DNA from: Bacteroidaceae bacterium
GTDB lineage: Bacteria; Bacteroidota; Bacteroidia; Bacteroidales; Bacteroidaceae
Direction: 5' to 3'
DNA: 42,795 bases
Assembly (NCBI GenBank): GCA_017622495.1
Contig: JAGAQY010000010.1
Span: 1-42,795 of the forward strand
A program made the position numbers and the translations under genes. Position 1 is the stretch's first letter; each line of letters begins with the position of its first letter. The notes beneath the pieces are model-generated. The model was given only the letters and a program-made list of their open reading frames with translations, did not search any database and had not been told where the DNA came from. Below, piece after piece: positions 16,298-24,409 of this stretch.

Positions 16298-17122
16298 ATG
16301 TTACCTGGTCCTATTGGTATCTTTGACTCCGGCTACGGCGGACTCACCATCTTATCGCAGATACGCGAGAGAATACCCCAGTATGACTTTCTATACCTCG
16401 GCGACAATGCACGTACCCCCTACGGTACACGCTCCTTCGAGGTGGTATATGAGTTTACTTCACAGGCCGTCAAGACCCTGTTCGACATGGGATGCCAGCT
16501 CGTAATCCTTGCCTGTAATACGGCATCGGCGAAGGCCCTGCGCACTATCCAGCAGATAGACCTTCCCAAGATAGACCCGCGCAAGCGTGTGTTGGGTATC
16601 ATACGCCCCACCGTTGAGTACCTCGACCATATCACCGAGACACGCCACGTAGGCATCCTCGCCACATCGGGTACCATCAAGTCACAATCCTATCCTTTAG
16701 AGATTAAGAAGCTATTCCCCGACATCACCGTCAGTGGTGAGGCCTGCCCCATCTGGGTTCCTCTGGTCGAATGCGGAGAGGGACACAGCGATGGTGCAGA
16801 CTTCTTTGTGCAGCGCCACATCAACAATCTTTTGGACAAAGACAGACAGATCGACACCATCATTCTCGGCTGCACCCATTACCCTATCCTATACGATAAG
16901 ATACGTCAGTACACGCCCTCGCATATCAGAATCATCACACAAGGAGAGTATGTGAGCAAAAGCCTCATCAACTACCTGGAACGCCATCCCGAGATGGATG
17001 CCCTATGCACCAAACAGGGCACATGCCGTTTCCTCACTACAGAGTCTGGCGACATCTTCAAGCAGTATGCCTCAATCTTCTTCGACAACACAATTCAGGT
17101 ACAAAGCATCTCGCTGAAATAA
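16298..17122 (+). CDS. murI: Glutamate racemase
   Basis: MurI makes D-glutamate for peptidoglycan. The 274-aa product has the motifs PIGIFDSGYGGLTIL, DNARTPYGTRS, the first catalytic Cys in ILACNTASAKALR (residue ~73) and the second in IILGCTHYPIL (~191). The length is normal. It closes the plus-strand envelope block and is followed by a strong palindrome shared with the converging pectate-lyase gene. Confidence 0.96.
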   Translation: MLPGPIGIFDSGYGGLTILSQIRERIPQYDFLYLGDNARTPYGTRSFEVVYEFTSQAVKTLFDMGCQLVILACNTASAKALRTIQQIDLPKIDPRKRVLGIIRPTVEYLDHITETRHVGILATSGTIKSQSYPLEIKKLFPDITVSGEACPIWVPLVECGEGHSDGADFFVQRHINNLLDKDRQIDTIILGCTHYPILYDKIRQYTPSHIRIITQGEYVSKSLINYLERHPEMDALCTKQGTCRFLTTESGDIFKQYASIFFDNTIQVQSISLK

Positions 17123-17135
17123 GAACAGGTAATAA

Positions 17136-17172
17136 TACAGTAAGAGGGTGTGAATCACACCCTCTTACTGTA
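17136..17172. terminator. Bidirectional terminator between murI and the pectate-lyase gene
   Basis: The arms tacagtaagagggtgtga (17136-17153) and tcacaccctcttactgta (17155-17172) are perfectly complementary; the practical loop is gaatc. T-rich sequence follows on the minus side (tattatt) and only weakly on the plus side. The place between two converging genes supports a terminator. Confidence 0.8.
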
Positions 17173-17196
17173 TAAAAACGGGAAAGGAACCTACCG

Positions 17197-20100
17197 CTAC
17201 TTCTTCACGAATCGGCGAGTCACACGAGTATGCTCAGCCCATATATCGACGATGTACATACCAGCGGGCAGACCACTTACATCCCATCCCGTTGTTTCGC
17301 CATTAAGATGTCGTGCACCCACCTTCGAGCCCGATACCGTGTAGATAACGACATCAGCTGTCGAAGGCACTTGAATGATGAGTTCGTCTTCCACGACAGA
17401 CGACACTTGCACCACATCCTCCTCCAAAACCTCCACACTACTTGCATCACGCACATAGAGGCGTCCGTCAGTAAAGAGCGATGAGGTATCCCATACCAGC
17501 CCTTCGGCGGGTACAGCAGGCACTATCTCTGCAATACTCCCCTTCACAGCCCTGCTTGAAGGCACATCGAAAATCGTAAAATAGGTGTCGGGCTCAAATT
17601 CAGCATCATAGTCGGTGAGGTCGAGTTGTAGTATGGCATCGGTTATCGTCGTGGCAGCGCCAAATTTGATTTTCGACGCACGGTTCAGTGTGCCCAGTCG
17701 CGACAGACCGACCTGCACAATGGATCCGGCCTTGATGGTGGCCCCTGCCTTCAGAGTGAATACATCGCTGCGGTTAAAGAGCGTATCACCCACAGCCAGC
17801 GTAGCGCCTGCGTTCACCGTCACCTTACCGGCTACCGAGCCCTTACCACAGAGCGTAGCCCCCTTGTTGACGGTGATGGCTCCCGTACCTGAGTTTGTAC
17901 CGTTGATGATAAGTCGACCACCCGACACAATAGTTGTTCCCTTATATACATTGTTACCCGTGAGACGCCAGTCGCCACTGCCCACCTTCTTGATTGATAC
18001 AGTACCCTCATGCGCACTGCTGCTGGCCAGGTTGTTGATGATACCATGGAAAGTCTCATCAGTATTGGCACCACCTATGGTGTAAGAGCAGGTAAATCCA
18101 TCTGTTTTCTTACTCGATCCACGTATATAGGTTCCCTTGTCACCGGAGATACCGCCAATCTCGAAGTCACAGTTAGTATCCCATCCGGCCAAATGGGCAC
18201 ATCCCTTGAGTTCTACCGTCGCCTTGGGGAAGTCGTTGCTGTTGCCCTTGATGAGGAAGAGGCTACCCTCCGAAGCCTTCGAGTTGACACCATTGGCAAT
18301 GATGCGTCCTGTAAAGTTACTCCAGTCACCTACAATATATTCGCGCAGATAGGGTATATTAAGCTGCAGCGTACCGCTACCCGTCAGTTTACTCTTGATG
18401 GAGCAGTTGCGATGGGGAGTAAACTGCGATACAGTGCCCTCCTCCACCTCTATGGGGAACGAGTAAGTCTCGTAGTTACTGTTGTCGCCCTGCGTCTTCA
18501 GTGTACCGCCCGCCATCACCAATTTCGACGAAGAGCCTATGCCCACCTTGGACACATCGGTGGTACTCAGGTAGAGCGTACCTCCACGGAGGATGGTCTT
18601 ACCCGTATATTTGAAGAAATTGGTTGTACCGACGGTGAGCTGCCCCTTACCATTGAGAATGAGGTCACCCTCACCCTCAAACGAGCCATTCATTGTCACC
18701 GTATTGCCCATTTTGGCAATATTGAACTCCGTAGGCTCATAAATTTTTGCTGAACGATTGGTTGTGGTGCTTCCGCCCGTATAGAGCCATGTGCCGCCGC
18801 TCCATATCCAGTTCTGTGCAAACTCCTCCGACGCGCCTATGCCGCTGGCCACAGCACCATCCTTCAGGGTCGTGAACTCGAAGGTACCTCCATACAGCAC
18901 GGTAGATCCGGTATAGGTGTTGGCAGTGCCCATCACGAGTCTTCCCCCCCCCGCCTTATTGACCGATCCTACGCCGGCGATGCTTCCGCTACCCGAGAGC
19001 GTCACCAGGGAGTCACTGTTGACGACGACAGCCTCAGGAGTCACCACCGTATCTATGGTGATGGCAGCAGGCACATCGATAAGCACCCTGCCTCCATCGA
19101 CATATGCTGCCGACATGTCGTTCCAGTTGGGAGTCGTCATATCCCATAAGCCCGTACCGACACTCCAAGCATAGTCGGGCTCATAGGTAGTAATATCAAT
19201 CATCTCGGTAGGTACGGGACGCGTCTTCATGGTCACCTCATCAGAGTAGGCCGAGTACTCCTCACCACCAAAGGCACGTATACGGAACACATAGGCAGTG
19301 CCGGGATCAAGTCCCTCTACCACGTACGATACAGCGTCAGCAGCCGTGCGTGCCACCTCCACGAAGACACCATCGCGCTTCATCTCTATAGCTATGCCCT
19401 CCTCGCCTTCGGTGTAGTTGAGCCATCCGAGGGTAAGCGTGTTCTGTGCAGAGCCGATGGTCTCAAGGCAGAGCGGAGCACGCAAGTAGTACTGACGATC
19501 AGCAACGGTGATGCTGTTGATATAGTTCTCAATGTTGGCATAGCCATTATCAGCAATCGTCATGGCATCATCCTTGGCGGGATCGGTACCATTGGCCTCC
19601 TCCCATGCATCGGGCATACCATCCTTATCGGTATCGGTGGGCTTGGCACCTCCCCACAGCCTCCAATCGGTGGGAGCGCCAAACGGCAGACTGGTCTCTC
19701 GAGCAATAAACTCACCCCTTTTACCTAGCGAGTACACCTCGTCGATGACATACCAGTCGGCATAGTCGCGGTACGGGAGCGATGCACCAACAGTAGGCAG
19801 TGAGGTCTCGAGCAGCGACGTGGCCGGTTCTATAGGCAGGTCATAGGCCTGCATGGGTGAGGTCATGAAGGTAGGCCCACCCGAATACTCGCTTTTGGGA
19901 ATCTCGTAGGGGTCGAAGACACCATCCTTGTCCTTATCCTGCCAGTTGTCCACAGCATAGATATGGAAGTCCGCATTGGCACCGCCAAAGGCATTGCCGC
20001 CACCCATGGGTCCATTGATAAAGAGGTTGCCCTGCGCATTGGCATAGTGCGTGCCTTCAGAGTCACCACCCATGATGAAGCATCCGCTGGCCCAATTGTA

Positions 20101-20772
20101 TACGATATTGTTCACATATTGGTTCTTACCCTTAATCTTGGCATTGCGTGTATCATTGTCCACATAGAGGTTGCGATACAGCGTGATATTGTCGGCCTGC
20201 ACGAGCCCACCGGCACAGTGCGTCTGCAGTCCCTGGCTGATGATGGAGTTCTGTATGGTGATATTGCCCAACTCGCCCTTTCCATCGCCACTTATCGAGA
20301 AGGTTTCGTCGCGTCCCCACGATACGGAGAGGTGGTCGAAGATCATGTTGGTACCGTTCGATACTCCAGCGGCATCCTTGCCCGAATCGCCTACCACACC
20401 CATACGGAAACGCACGTAACGCACAATCGTGTTGCTGGCACCCGAGAACGATACGCCATTGCCATACACCGTGATGCCATCGCCCGGCGCCGTCTGTCCG
20501 GCTACATAGAGGTTATTGGCAAACACCAGGCGGCTCTCGAGCTTAATCACGCCACCCACATCGAACACCACGATGCGATTGCCCTGGCTTACAGCATCGC
20601 GCAGCGATCCGGCACCGCTATCGTTCAGATTCGTCACATGGTATACCGAGCCATTACGGCCACCTACAGCATACTTACCGAAGCCCTCGGCTCCAGGAAA
20701 CGCCAGTTGCTGAGCACTCAATGGAAGCAACGCCATACATACAACGGCACAAGCAATACATATTCTTCTCAT
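17197..20772 (-). CDS. Large secreted pectate-lyase-like protein with autotransporter-type repeats and T9SS C-terminal domain
   Basis: The 1191-aa product is exported (signal MRRICIACAVVCMALLPLSAQ). Residues ~25-330 form a right-handed beta-helix like polysaccharide lyase family 1 (FPGAEGFGKYAVGGR, NTIVRYVRFRMG, MIFDHLSVSWGRDETFSI), which cleaves pectate by beta-elimination. Two Asp-rich calcium loops follow (DKDKDGVFDPYE, ~277; DTDKDGMPDAWEEANGTDP, ~378), then a fibronectin-III domain (~430-517). Next come autotransporter-associated beta-strand repeats (~600-1050: AGGGRLVMGTANTYTGSTVL, GKTILRGGTLYLS, GSGDWRLTGNNVYKGTTIV). The last ~75 residues resemble a type A T9SS sorting domain (VVIYTVSGSKVG, WDVSGLPAGMYIVDI, TRRFVKK). 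The protein is therefore probably attached to the cell surface by the T9SS. Substrate is inferred from the fold and the GH105 neighbour. Confidence 0.85.
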   Translation of the reverse strand: MRRICIACAVVCMALLPLSAQQLAFPGAEGFGKYAVGGRNGSVYHVTNLNDSGAGSLRDAVSQGNRIVVFDVGGVIKLESRLVFANNLYVAGQTAPGDGITVYGNGVSFSGASNTIVRYVRFRMGVVGDSGKDAAGVSNGTNMIFDHLSVSWGRDETFSISGDGKGELGNITIQNSIISQGLQTHCAGGLVQADNITLYRNLYVDNDTRNAKIKGKNQYVNNIVYNWASGCFIMGGDSEGTHYANAQGNLFINGPMGGGNAFGGANADFHIYAVDNWQDKDKDGVFDPYEIPKSEYSGGPTFMTSPMQAYDLPIEPATSLLETSLPTVGASLPYRDYADWYVIDEVYSLGKRGEFIARETSLPFGAPTDWRLWGGAKPTDTDKDGMPDAWEEANGTDPAKDDAMTIADNGYANIENYINSITVADRQYYLRAPLCLETIGSAQNTLTLGWLNYTEGEEGIAIEMKRDGVFVEVARTAADAVSYVVEGLDPGTAYVFRIRAFGGEEYSAYSDEVTMKTRPVPTEMIDITTYEPDYAWSVGTGLWDMTTPNWNDMSAAYVDGGRVLIDVPAAITIDTVVTPEAVVVNSDSLVTLSGSGSIAGVGSVNKAGGGRLVMGTANTYTGSTVLYGGTFEFTTLKDGAVASGIGASEEFAQNWIWSGGTWLYTGGSTTTNRSAKIYEPTEFNIAKMGNTVTMNGSFEGEGDLILNGKGQLTVGTTNFFKYTGKTILRGGTLYLSTTDVSKVGIGSSSKLVMAGGTLKTQGDNSNYETYSFPIEVEEGTVSQFTPHRNCSIKSKLTGSGTLQLNIPYLREYIVGDWSNFTGRIIANGVNSKASEGSLFLIKGNSNDFPKATVELKGCAHLAGWDTNCDFEIGGISGDKGTYIRGSSKKTDGFTCSYTIGGANTDETFHGIINNLASSSAHEGTVSIKKVGSGDWRLTGNNVYKGTTIVSGGRLIINGTNSGTGAITVNKGATLCGKGSVAGKVTVNAGATLAVGDTLFNRSDVFTLKAGATIKAGSIVQVGLSRLGTLNRASKIKFGAATTITDAILQLDLTDYDAEFEPDTYFTIFDVPSSRAVKGSIAEIVPAVPAEGLVWDTSSLFTDGRLYVRDASSVEVLEEDVVQVSSVVEDELIIQVPSTADVVIYTVSGSKVGARHLNGETTGWDVSGLPAGMYIVDIWAEHTRVTRRFVKK

Positions 20773-20898
20773 GATATATTATTTTGTTTTTTCAATGATC
20801 GGTATTGAATTATGATTTACCATCTGGCAGGTAGTTTTCGTTTTCGTTACAGCGCAGCTGTTTTTTTCATTCGTAAATCACAAATAAGCAACGCACTG

Positions 20899-22071
20899 CT
20901 ACATCCCCAGCTCCAGACACCCCATAATGAAAGGTCCTGTGGCCTTGGCATCATTATCGCGTATCTTCTCACCTATATAGTATTCGTAGCTTCCGTCACG
21001 ATAGGGATTGCCTCCCAGTCCGCCCACCTGGCAGCAGCGTGTGAGGGTGAGTGTGCCATCGGCATTCTCCACCAGCAGTTGCTCCTTCAGGCCCTTGAAG
21101 GCCCGCATGGCTACCTTGCGGTAGCGTTTGTCGAGGTACCCCTTGTTAACTGCCTTGGCATAGGCATACATACACTGCGTGGTCACCGATGCCTCGGGGT
21201 AGTTACCTTCGCGCTCGGGGCAGTCGATAACCTGGTACCACAGTCCGTCGCGCTGATACCGGGGCAGCACATCAGCCAGTCCCTGTATATATCCGATGAT
21301 GCGTTCACGCCCCTCATGCTCCTCGGGGATGAAGTCGAGCACATCAACCAGTGCCATAAACCACCACCCTATGCTGCGTCCCCAGAAATTAGGCGATGTG
21401 CCCGTCTCCTTGTTGGCCCAGCGCTGGTTGCGGCTCTCGTCCCAAGCATGATGGTATAGGCCGGTATCCTTGTCATAGGTATAGGTGTGGCACAGGGTAA
21501 TCTGCTTCACCGCCTCGTCTATCCACTCGGGCTTGTCAAACTCCTTGCCATACTGCGCCATGAAGGGCGAACCCATATAGATGCCATCGAGCCACATCTG
21601 GTGCGGGTAGCACAGCTTATGCCAGTATCCTCCCACATGTGTGCGTGGATGGTTGCGCAGCTGCTTGATAAGGCGTTCTATGGCACGCTTATACTTAGCC
21701 TCGCCTGTGGCTTCGTAGATGGCAAGGAGCACCTTACCCGAGTTGATGAAGTCGATATTGTATGTCTCGGGCGTATAGAGGTGTATCTCACCTTGCTCGT
21801 TGATCAGCGAGTCGGCCCACTGATGCACATAGTTATAATAAGTGTCGTCGCCTGTGGCCTTCCACATGCGCAACATGGCCATGCAACCCACACCCTGTGA
21901 ATAGCCGAAATAGAGACGCTTGCCATGGTCGAGCTGCCAGGCTTCGGGGAATCGCGACATCTCGGAGTCGGCAAAGCGGCGGGCATACGAGCCCTCGAAA
22001 GACTGTGCCAGCATTCCTGATACGGCACACAGCAGTACAATCAGTACCGATACAAACTTCTTTTGCTTCAT
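20899..22071 (-). CDS. GH105/GH88-type unsaturated uronyl hydrolase
   Basis: Family GH105 removes the 4,5-unsaturated uronic acid left at the non-reducing end by pectin or rhamnogalacturonan lyases. The 390-aa product (ATG 22071; a GTG three codons earlier also exists) has a signal peptide (SVLIVLLCAVSGMLAQ) and the six-hairpin core. Visible signatures are HTYNID-type loop YNIDFINSGKVLLAIYEATG, MWLDGIYMGSPFMAQYG with the catalytic-type Asp (~residue 165), NFWGRSIGWWFMALVDVLD, and TRCCQVGGLGGNPYRDGSYEYY near the end. It lies 126 bp upstream of the pectate-lyase-like gene on the same strand, which fits a two-step pectin route. Confidence 0.9.
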   Translation of the reverse strand: MKQKKFVSVLIVLLCAVSGMLAQSFEGSYARRFADSEMSRFPEAWQLDHGKRLYFGYSQGVGCMAMLRMWKATGDDTYYNYVHQWADSLINEQGEIHLYTPETYNIDFINSGKVLLAIYEATGEAKYKRAIERLIKQLRNHPRTHVGGYWHKLCYPHQMWLDGIYMGSPFMAQYGKEFDKPEWIDEAVKQITLCHTYTYDKDTGLYHHAWDESRNQRWANKETGTSPNFWGRSIGWWFMALVDVLDFIPEEHEGRERIIGYIQGLADVLPRYQRDGLWYQVIDCPEREGNYPEASVTTQCMYAYAKAVNKGYLDKRYRKVAMRAFKGLKEQLLVENADGTLTLTRCCQVGGLGGNPYRDGSYEYYIGEKIRDNDAKATGPFIMGCLELGM

Positions 22072-22120
22072 GGTATACACATTAGCAGGAGAGAAAGATC
22101 AAGACATATATTCTCAACTA

Positions 22121-22153
22121 CAAATATAGTGCTTATTTTTGATTTATCGGCAA
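22121..22153 (-). promoter_or_regulatory. Promoter of the GH105 gene
   Basis: Minus-strand TATATTTG (22121-22128) lies about 50 nt before the ATG, with TTG (22151-22153) 22 bp upstream, slightly long spacing for the Bacteroidota -33/-7 pattern. Confidence 0.55.
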
Positions 22154-22213
22154 CAAGTGGGGAAAAAGCTGCAAAAGCATCGGAGATGCTGTTAAAGGGC
22201 AGCCGTTGGCAAC

Positions 22214-22240
22214 AACGATGACGATAACGATGACGAAAAC
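22214..22240. repeat. ACGAT hexamer run
   Basis: Four consecutive hexamers (aacgat gacgat aacgat gacgaa) sit between the dus stop and the GH105 promoter region. They are of the same kind as runs at 26606-26635, 40196-40235 and 42475-42611. Confidence 0.6.
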
Positions 22241-22242
22241 CA

Positions 22243-23169
22243 TCAATCCTTCAATTCACTTACCGCAGCCAGGTAATTCCTCAAGTTACCGCTTTTCATG
22301 ATCTTCTTGTAGGCCTTGTGCCCTATGAGCGGTTCGGCATATTCCCAGTAGGTACGCATCTTGCTGTGCAGCTGCGCATCGCCCTTGACGATATTTGCAT
22401 ACTCTTCCATCAGTTTGTGGTGTAGTGTGCATAGTATCTCCACCTGCTCTGCATGACTCAATTCACGTCCTTCGACATACTCGCGTGCCAGCGAAGGACG
22501 TGCCAGCAGTGCGCGGCCGATCATCAGTCCGCCCAAGTGCGGGTAGCGCTCCTCCATCTCGTGCAGTTGGCCTATCGTCGTCAGGTCGCCATTGTAGAGC
22601 ACGGGGTGGCGGCTAACCTCATATACTCGCCCGAAGGCTTCGTGATCAATAAATCCCTTGTACTGCTGCGTGCCAGTGCGAGGATGCAGTGTGATATGTG
22701 TCAGGGGCGTGTCGTTGAGAATTTCCATCACCGGCATCCACTCCTCGGCATTGTCCCATCCCAGGCGCATCTTCACCGAGAAAGACAGCTCTGTGCGTTC
22801 CTTGATGATGCTGGCCACCTCGGCCACAATGTCGGGATGGGCGAGGAGCCCCGAGCCACGGCCATGACGAGTCTGCAGGGGGAAGGGACATCCCATATTG
22901 AGGTCTATCGTATGGTAGCCCTGTGTCGCTATTTCATCGGTGAGGAAGGCGAATTCCTTTGTACTCTTGAAGATAATCTGGGGTGTCACCGGCACCTCTA
23001 AGTTGTTCTTGGGGTCTATGTCGCGACGGTCCTTGGAGCGTATGTCGCCAGCCTCAACCCGCACGAATGGGGTGTAGTAACGTTGTATGCCGCCTATGAG
23101 ATGGTAGTGAGTGCGGCGGTAGACATCATCGGTATGTCCTTGTAGTGGGGCGAAATGAATGGGAAGCAT
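22243..23169 (-). CDS. dus: tRNA-dihydrouridine synthase family protein
   Basis: Dus enzymes are FMN-dependent and reduce uridine to dihydrouridine in the tRNA D-loop. The 308-aa product has the TIM-barrel motifs: HFAPLQGHTDDVYR at the start, LNMGCPFPLQTRHGRGSGLL with the catalytic Cys (~residue 95), SVKMRLGW, ITLHPRTGTQQYKG and GGLMIGRALLARPSL. Which Dus subfamily (A, B or C) it belongs to cannot be settled by eye; the short C-terminal domain and GRGSGLL variant suggest a Bacteroidales-specific branch. The neighbouring tRNA-Leu gene is read from the same strand. Confidence 0.92.
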   Translation of the reverse strand: MLPIHFAPLQGHTDDVYRRTHYHLIGGIQRYYTPFVRVEAGDIRSKDRRDIDPKNNLEVPVTPQIIFKSTKEFAFLTDEIATQGYHTIDLNMGCPFPLQTRHGRGSGLLAHPDIVAEVASIIKERTELSFSVKMRLGWDNAEEWMPVMEILNDTPLTHITLHPRTGTQQYKGFIDHEAFGRVYEVSRHPVLYNGDLTTIGQLHEMEERYPHLGGLMIGRALLARPSLAREYVEGRELSHAEQVEILCTLHHKLMEEYANIVKGDAQLHSKMRTYWEYAEPLIGHKAYKKIMKSGNLRNYLAAVSELKD

Positions 23170-23409
23170 TTGTTTTAGGGTGTAGGGTGATACCTCCTCC
23201 GTCCTTTGGGCTCGCCCCCTAAGTTAGGGGGACAATGCCATCCGGATGACCGTTAATCGTTCTACGTTCAACGTTATCAGTTCCTCTGCCCTTTAACTGC
23301 TGCTTATTAACCAACCGTCTCGCGGCGATTAACCGCACCATAGACGCTTTAACCGCAGCTCCGCTGCCAAATCTTCGTTCCACGTCAAACGTAGTTTCAT
23401 AACAAGAAT
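23170..23409. other. Non-coding stretch with palindrome and repeat debris
   Basis: No credible gene is seen. It contains a perfect palindrome ccccctaa-g-ttaggggg (23215-23231), a gttaatcgttctacgttc-type hexamer run (23252-23278) and two ttaaccgc strings. The palindrome belongs to the same C-rich class as 1336-1464. Confidence 0.55.
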
Positions 23410-23440
23410 AAACCGCATGCCACATTGTGACAGGCGGTTT
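23410..23440 (-). terminator. Terminator of tRNA-Leu
   Basis: The arms aaaccgc (23410-23416) and gcggttt (23434-23440) surround a 17-nt loop. In minus reading a T-rich tail (ttattctt) follows, a few bases past the tRNA 3' end. Confidence 0.55.
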
Positions 23441-23447
23441 TTCTCAG

Positions 23448-23533
23448 TACTCGAAGCGGGACTTGAACCCGCACAGCCATCACTGGCCAAAGGATTTTAA
23501 GTCCTTCGTGTCTACCGATTCCACCATTCGAGC
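23448..23533 (-). tRNA. tRNA-Leu (anticodon TAA)
   Basis: On the minus strand the 86-nt gene folds as a class II tRNA. The acceptor arm is gctcgaa with ttcgagt (one G-T pair), the D-arm contains ggtagaca, the anticodon stem aagga/tcctt holds TAA, and the long variable arm (tggccagtgatggctgt) is followed by the T-arm gcgggttcaagtcccgc. The discriminator is A. No encoded CCA follows (ct instead), as is usual in this phylum. It reads UUA and, by wobble, UUG. Confidence 0.95.
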
Positions 23534-23546
23534 AACCTTTGCGGTG

Positions 23547-23576
23547 CAAAGATAGTAAATAATTGACAATTGTCAA
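23547..23576 (-). promoter_or_regulatory. Promoter of tRNA-Leu
   Basis: Minus-strand TTG (23574-23576) and TATCTTTG (23547-23554) are separated by 19 bp, an excellent match to the Bacteroidota consensus. The -33 part lies inside the perfect 18-bp palindrome aattgacaattgtcaatt (23561-23578). Confidence 0.75.
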
Positions 23577-23578
23577 TT

Positions 23579-23799
23579 GAGAATGTGTATTAAAATTAAC
23601 GCTATATATGTTTTTTACTCTGCTTTTCGGTTTATCTGAGGTTATTTTGGACATCTTTGCACTCTCAATTCTTGCAAATAGACCACTATCCACTACAAAC
23701 CGAGAGCACACATTGACTCAAAAAACATCTCTCAGATAAACTCGAAATAAAATCCAAACAGCTTCTTAATATCAACTCACAAATAACAACTCACAACTA
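23579..23799. other. Non-coding stretch between tRNA-Leu and the lipoprotein gene
   Basis: No gene is seen. A plus-strand promoter-like catctttgca is at about 23653, and inverted 10-mers tttatctgag and ctcagataaa lie about 90 bp apart (near 23631 and 23732). A small RNA is possible but unsupported. Confidence 0.3.
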
Positions 23800-24306
23800 T
23801 CAGTTGTGCACCATCAGTAGATTACCGTTGAGAGTAACGGGATAGCGGTATAGGGGGCGGCCGCCGTTGGTGGCATAGCCATGGTTGTTGAGCTCGTAGG
23901 ATGCGCCGCATTTAGGGCACGTAGCATAGGGTGTGGTGTTGACAACAAGGCGGGCTGAAGGAACATCGCACTGGGGACAGCCAAGATCATAGGCGTAAAT
24001 CTCGCCTTCGGCATACCACGGGGAACCTATGATAAGACCTGCCAGGCCAAAGCTAAACACACGCGACTGTACTTCGGTGAGGGGATACTCATAGGCCATG
24101 CCGGTATTGGTATATACCGTATAGCCATCCTTGAGGGGACGCTGGCGTACATAAAGGAAATTGCCCAACGTATACACACCATTGAAGGGAGGCATGGAGA
24201 TATCACACGAGAAGGATACAGGATACTTGTTGCTATACGTGGTATAGCTGTTGGTACATGACTGAAGCACTACGACCAATAGGAGGAGGATAAGGGACTT
24301 TCTCAT
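23800..24306 (-). CDS. Small lipoprotein with two CPxC knuckles (Rieske-like remnant)
   Basis: The 168-aa product starts at ATG 24306, which gives a lipoprotein signal (MRKSLILLLLVVVLQSC, Cys at 17); the longer ORF adds 27 residues that would hide it. The C-terminal half (~100-168) reads YAYDLGCPQCD, then 15 residues later ATCPKCGASYELNNHGY, and ends in beta strands (PLYRYPVTLNGNLLMVHN). The order of elements (YAYDLxCP, then CPxCGxxY, NG-G, PLxxYPV) resembles Bacteroidales Rieske-type lipoproteins, but both histidine ligands are replaced, giving C-P-Q-C and C-P-K-C. It could bind zinc or a rubredoxin-like iron. No function is known to me. Confidence 0.75.
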   Translation of the reverse strand: MRKSLILLLLVVVLQSCTNSYTTYSNKYPVSFSCDISMPPFNGVYTLGNFLYVRQRPLKDGYTVYTNTGMAYEYPLTEVQSRVFSFGLAGLIIGSPWYAEGEIYAYDLGCPQCDVPSARLVVNTTPYATCPKCGASYELNNHGYATNGGRPLYRYPVTLNGNLLMVHN

Positions 24307-24409
24307 ATTTCTAAAGACAACAATCAATGAATAACAAACAACGAATGACGCAGATTGGGGAGGATGAAGATTGAGAGATGATGCCACCCGGATGGTTAAT
24401 TTTCAATTC

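Noticed and set aside
23397..23711. Minus-strand ORF of 104 codons across the tRNA-Leu gene
   Set aside because: It covers the tRNA, its promoter and its terminator; the translated middle is the tRNA itself.
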